A stretch of 64,000 nt of DNA from Mycobacterium sp. ACS1612 (GTDB lineage: Bacteria; Actinomycetota; Actinomycetes; Mycobacteriales; Mycobacteriaceae), in assembly GCF_001667505.1 (NCBI RefSeq), contig NZ_LZHZ01000033.1, forward strand, positions 62,001 to 126,000, read 5' to 3'. How positions within the stretch are numbered: position 1 is the stretch's first letter; each line of letters begins with the position of its first letter. The position numbers and the translations under genes were made by a program. Of this stretch, positions 1-7,921 are shown piece after piece. The notes under the pieces are model-generated. The model did not search any database. It saw nothing but the letters and a program-made list of their open reading frames with translations, and was not told where the DNA came from.

Positions 1-1187
1 AACCCTGACAGCGGAATGTTGAGCGGATTTGCAACGGCGAACCCAGGACCCAGATCGACAACGGTTCCCAAATCGCGGTGTCGATATTCCCGTGCGCGGC
101 CGTAACCCAGACTCGCAGCTACGTTTTGGGCGAGGACTTTGCCTTGCCGTTTGGCGTGTTGTGCAGTTGGCGGCGTTATCGTTCCAGGGTTGGTGACATC
201 GGGCACGGCCGCGGCGTCACCGCCGGCGTAGACGCCGTCGAAACCGGGCACCCGTAGATCCGACAGGACCTGGAGTCGGCCCTTTTCAGTGGGCAACCCG
301 GTCGCTGCGATAAGCGGGCTGGCGACCACGCCGGCTACCCATGCGACGGTGTAAGTGCCAATGCGGGTTCCGTCGCTGAGGACGACATGATCGGCCGCAA
401 CCCGCGAAAGCGTGACGCCGACAAGAGTCTGTACGCCACGCCGTCTGAGCTCCTGCTCGGCTCGTGTGGCCAACTTGTGGGGGAGTTCAGGCATCAACTT
501 TCCTGAGCGTTCGACGAGTATCAACCGGACGTCACCGGGCTGGAATCTGAAGTCGTGCGCCGCCACTGCGGCCATTGCGCATAGCTGGGTGATGAGTTCT
601 GTTCCGGAGTAGGAAGATCCGACGACGACGATGGTCTTGCGTGCGGCCGCGCGTTCACGGTCACCGTCGATGCGCGCCAGTTCGAACTGCTCGATGATGT
701 GGTCGCGTAGGTAGAGCGCCTGCGCTGTCGATTTGAGGCCGCGTGCGTGCTCGGCCAGTCCCGGAATGTCGAACAGGCGGCTGATCGAGCCGGGAGTCAG
801 GACGAGCCGATCCCACGCGAGCTCATGGGAGTTGTTCTCCTGGTCGCGACAGCGCAGCGAACGAGCGGACAAGTCCACCGAATCGACATAAGCCCGAAAC
901 AGCCGGACCCCCGGCAGCATGTCGATCAAAGGCACGGTGGCGAAACGGGGGTCGATCGCACCGCCGGCGACCTCGGGCAGGAGGGGGGTGTACAGCAGGT
1001 AGTCGACGGGCGAGACCAGGGTCACGGTGGCGGCAGAGCGGTGCCGCCGTAGCAGCCTGTCGAGTCGGCGTGCACATTCGAATCCGGCGAATCCGCTACC
1101 GACGATCAGAATGGAGCCGCGCTGGCGCGCGGCGTTTTCGCGCTGGCGGTTTTTGACCGAACCGGCGCGTGTTCGGGTTGGGCGCAT
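1..1187 (-). CDS. Type II NADH dehydrogenase (NDH-2), 3' end beyond window
   Basis: Membrane-associated flavoprotein expected to pass electrons from NADH to menaquinone without pumping protons. The frame is open from ATG 1187 to the window edge, about 395 residues of a family usually 440-470 long, so the C-terminal anchoring part is missing. Visible are the FAD loop GSGFAG (residues 30-35), a second nucleotide fold starting IVVVGSSYSGTEL (from residue 186), the YAGGDAAA flavin motif, and the quinone-site signature TAQHAKRQG. A GGAGAT ribosome site lies just before the ATG. The first 22 residues are a basic extension. Unlike the genes to its right, this frame is uninterrupted. A conserved operator-like element (1327-1369) lies about 140 bp upstream in the same orientation. 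Confidence 0.9.
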   Translation of the reverse strand, partial: MRPTRTRAGSVKNRQRENAARQRGSILIVGSGFAGFECARRLDRLLRRHRSAATVTLVSPVDYLLYTPLLPEVAGGAIDPRFATVPLIDMLPGVRLFRAYVDSVDLSARSLRCRDQENNSHELAWDRLVLTPGSISRLFDIPGLAEHARGLKSTAQALYLRDHIIEQFELARIDGDRERAAARKTIVVVGSSYSGTELITQLCAMAAVAAHDFRFQPGDVRLILVERSGKLMPELPHKLATRAEQELRRRGVQTLVGVTLSRVAADHVVLSDGTRIGTYTVAWVAGVVASPLIAATGLPTEKGRLQVLSDLRVPGFDGVYAGGDAAAVPDVTNPGTITPPTAQHAKRQGKVLAQNVAASLGYGRAREYRHRDLGTVVDLGPGFAVANPLNIPLSG

Positions 1188-1326
1188 GTGATCTCCGTTG
1201 GTCGCGGTGCGAGGACTTCCCTTGCGGCGCTTGTCCGCGGGTCTGCAGTGGCGGTCTGTGGACAGGGCGTGTTGGAGGTGGCTTCGCGTAGAGCCGTGCT
1301 TCTTTTGATGGAGCCTGTCGTCGCGT

Positions 1327-1369
1327 CGGGTGAACGGTCATCACCCGCGGATCAGGATCACCCGGGTGA
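1327..1369 (-). promoter_or_regulatory. Conserved 43-bp two-part inverted repeat, copy 1
   Basis: Read on the minus strand, this is the palindrome TCACCCGGGTGA, a 10-bp gap, then CGGGTGA, a 7-bp spacer and TCACCCG. The same half-sites with identical spacing recur at 1458, 3970 and 6082. It points toward the NADH dehydrogenase gene, whose ATG is about 140 bp away. Probably an operator for an unidentified regulator; the binding protein cannot be named from the sequence. Confidence 0.7.
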
Positions 1370-1457
1370 TCTGTGGCCCGGGTTCTGGATCACTGCGCCA
1401 TCGGGCTCCCGCAGCGCAGGGAGGCGTTCGGAGACGAAATCCACAATGCCGCAGCAA

Positions 1458-1500
1458 TCGCCCGGGTGAACAGGCCCCGAAGGTGATGACCAATCACCCA
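1458..1500 (+). promoter_or_regulatory. Conserved 43-bp two-part inverted repeat, copy 2
   Basis: TCGCCCGGGTGA, a 10-bp gap, then AAGGTGA, a 7-bp spacer and TCACCCA. The half-site spacings (7, 17 and 12 bp between starts) are exactly those of the other copies. It faces right, about 155 bp before the Cys-rich gene. With copy 1 it forms a back-to-back pair in the divergent intergenic region. The rest of 1188-1655 shows no credible gene. Confidence 0.65.
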
Positions 1501-1655
1501 GCCCGGCGGAAACCTCGTCGACAACAGCCGTGCGCCAACCGTCCCCACGCTGCCACAACAACGACGCGCCACACGCAACGACCGGATCAAGGACCACGCA
1601 ATGAAATACAACGGCCTCCACCGCCATTCACCAAACGCAGGAAGGAAACCTGAAC

Positions 1656-2068
1656 ATGGTACAGACGTCGACGCCGAATGCCCCACACCGGAGCTAATCT
1701 CAAACATCACTCCGCTGAAGACGACCCCGGCTGTTGTTCGCGCCGTGACCCATCGCCTTGACTTCGCCCCACAGTGTGAGCTGGGGTTCCTTGACAACGG
1801 ATTCCGGTGCGCCTTGCCGGCGGTGGCGTATGTGGAATTTCACATGGTCGGACACTGTCAACGCTTCGACTGTGATGCGCAGGGCAATGCGTGCGGTTAC
1901 GTGTGCGCTGATCACTTAGACGCGCTGGACTACACGGCGCGATGCACTGCGGCCGAGATGCAGCCCACGGCCCTGCGGCGACTGTTCAACCGAGTCGCTC
2001 GATGCCCAGCCTGTGACAGACCGCTTCTGAGCGAGTCCGACATCCTGCAAGCTGTGGTGATGCTCTGA
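1656..2068 (+). pseudogene. Cysteine-rich putative metal-binding protein, frameshifted near its start
   Basis: No recognised family. ATG 1656 follows a GGAAGG ribosome site, but its frame stops after 13 codons (TAA near 1695). The adjacent frame then runs to 2068 and encodes about 120 residues with nine cysteines, including a CPAC pair near the C-terminus, plus several His, suggesting zinc binding. One missing base near 1696 would join the two parts, the same kind of lesion seen in the neighbours. Alternatively, translation may start at GTG 1745 (VTHRLDF), giving an intact protein of about 107 residues. It faces right, divergent from the NADH dehydrogenase gene, behind an operator copy. Confidence 0.5.
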
Positions 2069-2169
2069 TGGAAAACGCGCGGGCAACTGGGCATTCATTC
2101 GTGGTCGCGTCGCTGCGCCTTGCTGTGCGAAACCAATTGGCCCGCAGCTCCTTTCGCCCTGGTAGGTAG

Positions 2170-2616
2170 GTGCTAGATGACTGCCGCATTGGCACCATCT
2201 GCGACGTGAGATCGACTGAGCCGTCATTGCCGGCGCCGACCACGGTTGACGTATCGATCGTCTCGGACGCGGACATGGCATGGATGCTCGCCGAAGCGGT
2301 CGATGTGTGTCTGACGGGTCATGAACGCACCATGACGTTTGTCGAATTGGGCTCCGGGGAAAATCATCTCGCGATCGAGCGGATCCTCAACGCGGTGATG
2401 TCGAGCCGGATGACGTTGCCGGCCGCGATATTCGATAGGCTTACTTCCTGGCTACGAGGGTACGCCGGCAGCCCAGAAGAGCCGCAACTCCGCGCAATCC
2501 TTGCTGAAGTGTGGACGCAGCGGCTCGAGCCGGTTCCGTTGCGAATCCAACAGGCGCAATGTGGCGATGCACGGCGCACAGCCGGTGCTGGGTGCCGCGT
2601 CAGCGTGATGCGTTGA
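2170..2616 (+). CDS. Conserved-looking hypothetical protein
   Basis: I do not recognise this protein. The frame of 148 codons starts at GTG 2170; GTG 2206 is an alternative and gives about 136 residues. The central part is a regular, soluble, probably helical sequence with no membrane segment, signal peptide or catalytic motif I can name. The last 20 residues (Cys/Arg-rich) look less natural and may follow a frameshift. It sits between the Cys-rich gene and the thioredoxin reductase-like pseudogene, all on the plus strand, and may be part of one transcription unit. Confidence 0.5.
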   Translation: MLDDCRIGTICDVRSTEPSLPAPTTVDVSIVSDADMAWMLAEAVDVCLTGHERTMTFVELGSGENHLAIERILNAVMSSRMTLPAAIFDRLTSWLRGYAGSPEEPQLRAILAEVWTQRLEPVPLRIQQAQCGDARRTAGAGCRVSVMR

Positions 2617-2631
2617 TGGAGGGCGCAGGCC

Positions 2632-3552
2632 GGGGTTCGTGACGTCGTCATCGTCGGCTCAGGTCCCGCCGGCTACACCGCGGCGATCTATGCCGCACGA
2701 GCGGGACTCGACACCTTGGTGGTAGCGGGCCGTCTGCGCGGCGGCGCCCTGATGGCCGCGGGGCAGTTGGACAACTACCCCAGCTTTTCTCAGCCTGTGT
2801 GTAGACCCAGCCTCGCCCGCGCGATGCGCGCACAAGCACAACGTTTCGGCGCCGAGTTCCACACCGGCGATGTCGACGGCTTCGATCTGGAAGGTGAAGT
2901 CAAGTCGATCGCCATCAACGACGACCTGCGTCATGCTTCCGCGCTGATCCTTGCGATGGGCGAAGTCAACCGGCCGCTCAACGTGCCCGGAGAGCATGAG
3001 CTGCAAGGCAATGGAGTCAGCGACAGCGCTAAACGCGATGGTGATCGGTTCGCCAGCTGCGAGGTCGCCGTCGTCGGAAGCGGCGAGGCCGCTATCGAGG
3101 AGGCCCTGTTTCTTGCGCCGTTGGCTGCGGCGTGACGGTCATCCACCATCGGCCCCGACTGCGCGCGTCGACTGCGATGGTTGCCCGGTTGCGCGCTCAG
3201 CCCAATGTCGTTGTCCTGGACTCGACCGAAGTGATCGCCATAATGGGCCGACACCGCGTCACAGGGCTGCGCGTACGGCGGGTGCGCACCGCCGCGGAGT
3301 ACGACATTGGCCTCGCCGCGGTGTTCGTGGCCATCGGTCAGACTCCTCGCTCGGGTCTGCTGGTGGGACTGGTTGACCTCGACGCACGCGGCTATGTCCT
3401 GACCCGCGACCAGAGCACCCATACCCGTGTAGATGGCGTTTTCGACGGGCGACCTGATCGACCGCCGGTACCGCCAGGCGGAGCGCTGGATTGCCCAATC
3501 ACGCACTGCCCCAACCAATGTCACTGTCTGGAAGGACACCGCACGAAAATGA
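2632..3552 (+). pseudogene. Thioredoxin reductase-like flavoprotein without the CxxC, broken
   Basis: The FAD motif VIVGSGPAGYTAAIYAARAG opens the protein, and a second nucleotide motif (VAVVGSGEAAIEEA) follows about 140 residues later, as in low-molecular-weight thioredoxin reductases. Where those enzymes have CATCDG, this one reads SAKRDG, so the redox disulfide is absent by design rather than by decay. The gene is damaged: no ATG or GTG is in frame at its 5' end; a frameshift at about 3132 separates EEALFLAPLAA from the downstream VIHHRPRL part; a second shift near 3440 precedes GDLIDRRYRQA; and about 14 residues of the C-terminal FAD region before ERWIAQS are deleted. The original frame ends in TGA overlapping the thioredoxin ATG (ATGA), so the two were translationally coupled. 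Confidence 0.75.
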
Positions 3553-3877
3553 CCCAGTCCTATTCGGTCACAGTCACTGATGCCTCATTTATGGCGGATG
3601 TCCTCGAGAGCGCCACACCCGTACTGGTGGACTTCTGGGCGCAATGGTGCGGTCCGTGCCGCGCCGTGGCACGAGTACTTGAAGAAGTCGCCGCCGAAAA
3701 CGTCGAGCGCCTCACCGTCGCCAAGCTCGACGTCGACGCCAACCCCCTGACCGCTCGGCAATACCAGGTGGTGTCCATCCCTACCCTGATCGTCTTCAAG
3801 GGAGGCGACCCGATCGCGCGCATCGTGGGCGCGCGCGGAAATCGGCCCTCCTCAGCGAACTCAGCGACTATCTCTGA
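3549..3877 (+). pseudogene. Thioredoxin, frameshifted at its last residues
   Basis: Thioredoxin fold with the active site WCGPC in the context VLVDFWAQWCGPC and the cis-proline segment VSIPTLIVFKGG, so the redox domain is essentially complete. ATG 3549 overlaps the stop of the upstream reductase-like gene. Near 3840 one base is missing: the expected ending (SALLSELSDYL, stop at 3877) lies in the neighbouring frame. As it stands the frame reads on to 4247, adding about 120 unrelated residues. It may retain some activity, but I treat it as damaged because the same lesion type affects its neighbours. Confidence 0.75.
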
Positions 3878-3969
3878 AACGCTTGGCAGAAGCGTTCGCG
3901 CCAAATTCAACACAAGATCCCGATTCCTGTCGTTGTCTCCCAAGCGACTTCACAAGAAGGGCCGGCGTC

Positions 3970-4012
3970 TCACCCGGGTGAACGAAGTAGTCGGGCGAGG
4001 ACAGCTCGCCCC
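3970..4012 (+). promoter_or_regulatory. Conserved 43-bp two-part inverted repeat, copy 3
   Basis: Perfect palindrome TCACCCGGGTGA, a 10-bp gap, CGGGCGA, the spacer GGACAGC, then TCGCCCC. The compensated change (GGCGA paired with TCGCC instead of GGTGA with TCACC) keeps the dyad and argues for selection on it. It lies about 70 bp before the DUF5709 ATG and points toward it. Confidence 0.7.
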
Positions 4013-4081
4013 GCTGCGCGGCATGCTCAAAGTCGACCGCGATGCGCAGCGAGACCGCGATAGGGAATGGAGACAGCACGG

Positions 4082-4537
4082 ATGGGCAATTCTGAGTTCG
4101 ATGACGTGGCAGCCCATCTGCTCGAACCAGAAGAGAGCCTGGACTCGGAACAGACTGGTATCGACCTGGACGAAGGCTATTCACCCCCGGAAAGCCCCCG
4201 AGAGCTGGGGGCATGGGGCTGATCACCAGCGAAGCGCGCACCCATGAAAGTCTGGCGCGCCGCCTGGCCCGCGAGGTGCCTGACGTGAGCGACCGGTGGG
4301 ATGGTGACGCGATCGGCGACAGCGCCGATAGCGATGGCGAGCCGATCGACGATCAGGTCGGCGACAGCCGTGCAACTCGGCTCGTCGCCGTCGGCCTCGA
4401 TCCCAGAAATTCCACTACCGATTACCGCGCCCCACGATGTGGGGATCGACGGCGGTGCTGCGTCGGCTGAGGAAGCGGCCATGCCTATCATCCCCGATGA
4501 GGACACCATCGCCGACCAACGATGGAGAGTCCGATGA
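4082..4537 (+). pseudogene. DUF5709 family protein, frameshifted
   Basis: DUF5709 proteins are small acidic actinobacterial proteins of unknown function, often linked to stress regulons. ATG 4082 begins MGNSEFDDV and leads to the family hallmark DEGYSPPESPRELGAWG, where a stop appears (about 4220). The next family block, LITSEARTHESLARRLARE, continues one frame over from about 4213. The C-terminal hallmark VGIDGGAASAEEAA is back in the first frame and ends at 4537. So a one-base loss near 4215 and at least one compensating indel before 4435 break the gene. Preceded by operator copy 3. Confidence 0.75.
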
Positions 4538-4714
4538 CACCACCTCATCGGCCTAGCCTCGCGCGACTCAGGGTTAAGCGCGCGGTTCGTTATCGGCGTG
4601 CTGCGATGGGAGCACCAGCCAGATCGCCCTGTTGCAGCGATGGCTCGACAAGGGCTCACCTGTAACCGCGCGCCCGACAACCGACCACATGTCCAAGAGT
4701 TCGGGCCTAGATTT

Positions 4715-4732
4715 CACCGCCATGTGGCGGTG
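4715..4732. promoter_or_regulatory. 18-bp palindrome upstream of the 4758 gene
   Basis: CACCGCCA, two bases, then TGGCGGTG: a perfect dyad with 8-bp arms, ending 15 bp before the ribosome site of the next gene. It could be an operator or a hairpin in the 5' leader. It shares the CACC/GGTG core with the 43-bp repeats but not their spacing. Confidence 0.4.
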
Positions 4733-4757
4733 CAACCACAACCTGATAGGAGAACCG

Positions 4758-5084
4758 GTGGGCATCAACACCTTTCGTGAGGTCGTCGATATCCTCGACG
4801 CGGCGGTCAATGGTCCAGGGACCGAGGTAGGTCCCCCGCACCACGCCTTCTGGCGCGGTATCACTCGGGATGAGTTCGTCGCTAAGAAGCTGCTCGGACA
4901 ACCGATCCTGGTGCTCGGTGACGGAGCGCACTCGAATTTGATCTTGTCTTTGAAGGGGCAGCCGCCGTTCGGCTCCGGGCCTGGTGCGGAGTTTCCCCGC
5001 ATGCCAGTTGGTTTCGACCCGGTGCCGGACGACTCCATACATCTGATTGAGCTATGGATCGACGACGGCTGCCCCGACGGGTAG
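4758..5084 (+). CDS. Conserved hypothetical protein, 108 aa
   Basis: GTG 4758 is preceded by AGGAG with good spacing, which decides the start over the longer open frame. The product is soluble, without signal peptide or Cys-His haem motif. Its C-terminal third (PRMPVGFDP, then SIHLIELWIDDGCPDG) resembles the closing block of planctomycete-type cytochrome c modules, where 'P.MP...L..I..WI..G.P' recurs, but the CxxCH is absent, so haem binding cannot be claimed. It is one of the few intact frames in the decayed left region. Stretch 5085-5388 downstream (about 300 bp) shows no gene. Confidence 0.6.
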   Translation: MGINTFREVVDILDAAVNGPGTEVGPPHHAFWRGITRDEFVAKKLLGQPILVLGDGAHSNLILSLKGQPPFGSGPGAEFPRMPVGFDPVPDDSIHLIELWIDDGCPDG

Positions 5085-5388
5085 AACGCCGCCGAAGCTG
5101 CATAGCAGTCCGCCGAATTAAGCCTGAGCCGCTGGTTTGCCCAGCGTTTTCTCTCGCGGTCACGGTTGTTCGGTTCGGGTGGGTGATGGTTCAGACGATG
5201 GATAGTCGACTGATGGTCTTGGTCGCGATCATCCAGGCACTGCGCCTCCAGCCCGAAACTGTTGAGGAACGGAGAACCGACCGCCACGGCATAGAAAGCC
5301 GAGAGCGAGTCATGCAGCAGCCCGGGGCACGTTCGCTTCAACTGCGCGCGGCCCCCGGTCGATCCCAAGCCGAACGATGGAGACTTCT

Positions 5389-5858
5389 ATGACCTCGCCC
5401 TTTCACCTACGCCCCGTGGCTCAGATACGCGAAATCGTCGAAGGCGAGACCGCGCGAGCTGCCGAGGCAATGCTCTTGCTCAGGTCGCGCTGGAGGACCG
5501 CCGACGCCGTTATCGACTTCATTGACACCAAGCTTCGGCCGACGGGATATCGGCTAGTCGGCGCGTTCGAGCTTTCCTCGGGTGCGGCGGTATCGATCAT
5601 TGGTTTCCGCGAGCTGTGGTCGACCGTGTCGGGGCACTACATGTACATCGACGACGTGAGCACACTAGAGGCAGCAGGTGGAACGGATTTGCCGACGAAC
5701 TCATCCGCTGGGTGATCGCTGATGCCAAACGCCGCCAATGCGAAGGAGTCCAACTGGATTCAGGCGTTGGAAGCGATAGCGCAGCGGCACATCGGCTGTA
5801 CATGCGAAACCGCCTGCAGATCTCTGCCCATCACTTCCCGCTGGAAGTCCGCAGCTGA
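5389..5858 (+). pseudogene. GNAT-family N-acetyltransferase, frameshifted
   Basis: ATG 5389 follows a GGAG site at 5379. The first frame gives an N-terminal helical region, the core strands (VGAFELSSGAAVSIIGFREL) and YIDDVSTLEAA, typical of the strand leading to the acetyl-CoA loop. Near 5678 the frame shifts: the continuation GFADELIRWVIADAKRRQC, then SAAAHRLYMRNRLQISAHHF, is in the neighbouring frame to 5858. Together they make a normal GNAT of about 155 residues. The break falls in the acetyl-CoA pyrophosphate loop, so neither part would work. Stretch 5859-6081 downstream holds no recognisable gene. Confidence 0.7.
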
Positions 5859-6081
5859 CGGAAAAATCCGCGTATCACATCGGCAAATACACGAATACTA
5901 CATGACGCAACCTGTTTCGGCGGATTGGACCACCGCTGCACATCGAATTTCGGGCCTTCGTGCACTAATCGCGGTAACACCAACTACACAGTGCGCCTAT
6001 GGCGCGGCGCAATTGCACCGCGCCTACAGCGTTGCAGCGACCTGGGCAATGCGATACCGCGCTCACGGTCTTGGTCTGTGC

Positions 6082-6124
6082 TCACCCAGGTGATTGACGC
6101 TGCGGGGTGAAGACAGTTCACCCC
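6082..6124 (+). promoter_or_regulatory. Conserved 43-bp two-part inverted repeat, copy 4
   Basis: TCACCCAGGTGA, a 10-bp gap, GGGGTGA, the spacer AGACAGT, then TCACCCC. It ends 83 bp before the SDR ATG and faces it. The gap begins TTGAC, which could serve as a -35 hexamer, but no convincing -10 follows. Confidence 0.7.
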
Positions 6125-6207
6125 TGGGCGGCCCAGGCTTGACTCCCGACAGACCTGAGCTGCGGTCCAGTCGGAGCCGTCAGGAGAACCAGGAAGGGAT
6201 CCCGGAC

Positions 6208-6978
6208 ATGCATTTTGAGGGCAAGAAGGTCATTGTTGTCGGCGGCAGTGCCGGCATGGGACGGCAGGTTGCGATCGACGTCGTCGAGTACGGGGGCAGC
6301 GCGGTGATCATTGGACGCGCGAAAGATCGTGTCGATGACACCGTGGCCGAGCTCACCAGTCGGCGCGGTCAATCCTGGGGGATCGCCGCCGAGCTGACGG
6401 ACCGATCCGCGGTCACCGATGTCCAGGGCGCGCTATCTGAGCACCACGGGGATGCAACGCTGATGGTCAACGCGGCCGGCTACTTCATCCCAAAACCATT
6501 CATGGACTACGACGCCGAGGTCTACGACTCGTACCTCGACTTGAACTACGCGCTGTTCTTTCTCACCCAGACCGTGGTCGCGGGCATGATCACCAACGGT
6601 GCGGGTGGCTCGATCGTCAATATCGGCGCCATGTGGGCGCATCAGGCCATCGGCGCGACACCGTCGTCGGGCTACTCCATGCAGAAGGCAGGGCTACACG
6701 CCCTCACCCACAATCTGGCCATCGAACTGGCCGGCCATCAGATCCGTGTCAACGCCGTCGCCCCGGCGGTGGTGAAAACACCTCTCTACGAAAAATTTGT
6801 CTCCAAGGACGAGATCGACGCCACGCTGGCGACTTTCGCGCCACTGCACCCGCTGGGACGTGTCGGCACCCCGGCCGACGTGGCCAACGCCATCACTTTT
6901 CTGCTCTCCGACCAAGCAAGCTGGATCACGGGCACGATTCTCAACGTTGATGGCGGCATCATGGCCGGCCGCAACTAG
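6208..6978 (+). CDS. Short-chain dehydrogenase/reductase (SDR)
   Basis: Classical-length SDR of 256 residues, NAD(P)-dependent, substrate unknown. ATG 6208 is chosen because AGGAAGG lies 10 bp before it; the frame is open further upstream. Seen are the cofactor loop GGSAGMG (residues 12-18), the structural NAAG (NAAGYF), the catalytic YSMQK, and the C-terminal [19 protein letters not shown]. The strand before the active site reads [11 protein letters not shown], so the usual catalytic Ser is not in its normal place; a nearby Ser (TPSSGY) might substitute. Intact among broken neighbours, it lies directly behind operator copy 4 and 42 bp before msrB, suggesting co-transcription. Confidence 0.85.
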   Translation: MHFEGKKVIVVGGSAGMGRQVAIDVVEYGGSAVIIGRAKDRVDDTVAELTSRRGQSWGIAAELTDRSAVTDVQGALSEHHGDATLMVNAAGYFIPKPFMDYDAEVYDSYLDLNYALFFLTQTVVAGMITNGAGGSIVNIGAMWAHQAIGATPSSGYSMQKAGLHALTHNLAIELAGHQIRVNAVAPAVVKTPLYEKFVSKDEIDATLATFAPLHPLGRVGTPADVANAITFLLSDQASWITGTILNVDGGIMAGRN

Positions 6979-7020
6979 CCCATTGGACGACAAGCCCCGC
7001 ATTGATGACGAGGATCACCT

Positions 7021-7593
7021 GTGACGCACGACTACCACAAGAATCCGGCCGCGATTGACGCGTTGCGCCCCGAGCAGTACTACGTCACCCAGGAAAGCGG
7101 CACCGAGCGACCCTTCACCGGCGAATATCTCGACAACCACGAGCCGGGCATCTACGTCGACGTGGTGTCTGGTGAGCCGCTGTTCGCATCTGTCGATAAG
7201 TTCGACAGCGGTACGGGCTGGCCGAGTTTCACCAAGCCGCTCGACGGCGACAACGTCGTCGAAAAGTCTGATCACAGCCACTTCATGGTGCGCACCGAAG
7301 TGCGCTCGTGCCATGGCGACAGCCACCTCGGGCATGTTTTCGCCGACGGACCCCGTTCCGAAGGCGGCCTGCGCACTGCATCAATTCCGCGGCGCTGCGT
7401 TTCATCCACCGCGACGACCTCGATGCGCAGGGTTATGGGGGGCTACCTGAGCCTCTTTGAATCCGCGAAAAACTCAGGACAGCAGGCTGATTCAGAGCTC
7501 ACGGAGCCGCGACGACGACCACCAACATCGCGATCCTGGCGGGTGGATGCTTCTGGGGAGTCCAAGACCTCATGCGCGAGCTGCCTGGCGTGA
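7021..7593 (+). pseudogene. msrB: Methionine sulfoxide reductase B, catalytic segment lost to paired indels
   Basis: MsrB reduces the R-form of methionine sulfoxide. GTG 7021 starts a good match: [21 protein letters not shown], then [11 protein letters not shown] and the [22 protein letters not shown] block. At about 7373 one base is lost, so the RYCIN segment carrying the catalytic Cys is read out of frame as RTASIPRR. A gained base in the G-run near 7440 restores the frame for GGYLSLFES. The frame stays open but the resolving/catalytic segment is destroyed. Beyond 7500 it runs into the msrA remnant in the wrong frame. It was probably an msrB-msrA pair downstream of the SDR. Confidence 0.8.
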
Positions 7594-7606
7594 TAGCGAC
7601 CCGCCG
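7518..7606 (+). pseudogene. msrA: Methionine sulfoxide reductase A, N-terminal remnant
   Basis: In the frame offset from msrB, 30 codons read [20 protein letters not shown] then ELPGVIATR, the MsrA start with its GCFWG active-site Cys. Homology stops abruptly at about 7606 and nothing of the remaining ~130 residues is found, so a deletion removed the rest. No start codon of its own is evident; the original may have been fused to or overlapped with msrB. Confidence 0.7.
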
Positions 7607-7622
7607 CTGCGGCGATCTCTGC

Positions 7623-7662
7623 TCACCCGCGTGAATGGCCTCATGGGCGGGACACTACGCGC
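7623..7662 (+). promoter_or_regulatory. Degenerate copy of the 43-bp inverted repeat
   Basis: TCACCCGCGTGA (11 of 12 matches to the palindromic half), then after about 10 bp GGGCGGGACACTACGC, which aligns with copy 3 if one base has been lost. Dyad symmetry of the right half is poor. It follows the msrA break, so it may be a decayed operator for a lost gene. Stretch 7663-7921 holds no gene I can support. Confidence 0.35.
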
Positions 7663-7921
7663 GAGGCCCCGACCAGTGGCGTGACCGAAGAGCACGCGTG
7701 TTGTCATTTGCAGTCATGCTCCTGCTCACATGACGTTGCTGCGCCGTCACCGAAGCGTCACTGGCAGAAGCGACACCGAAAGGCCAAGAAAACGAACTTA
7801 GATTGAGAAGCGACGGGGCAATAGACGGCCGCAGCGAAATGCGTTGTGGCGAAATGCACCTCGCTACATTTAACTGACGATAGGTCGGGCAGACGCGGCG
7901 CTGGACCCGCTCACTGCGACG

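Noticed and set aside
1330..1653. Plus-strand frame of 107 codons in the divergent region
   Set aside because: It is Arg/Pro-rich, lacks a ribosome site and covers both operator copies.
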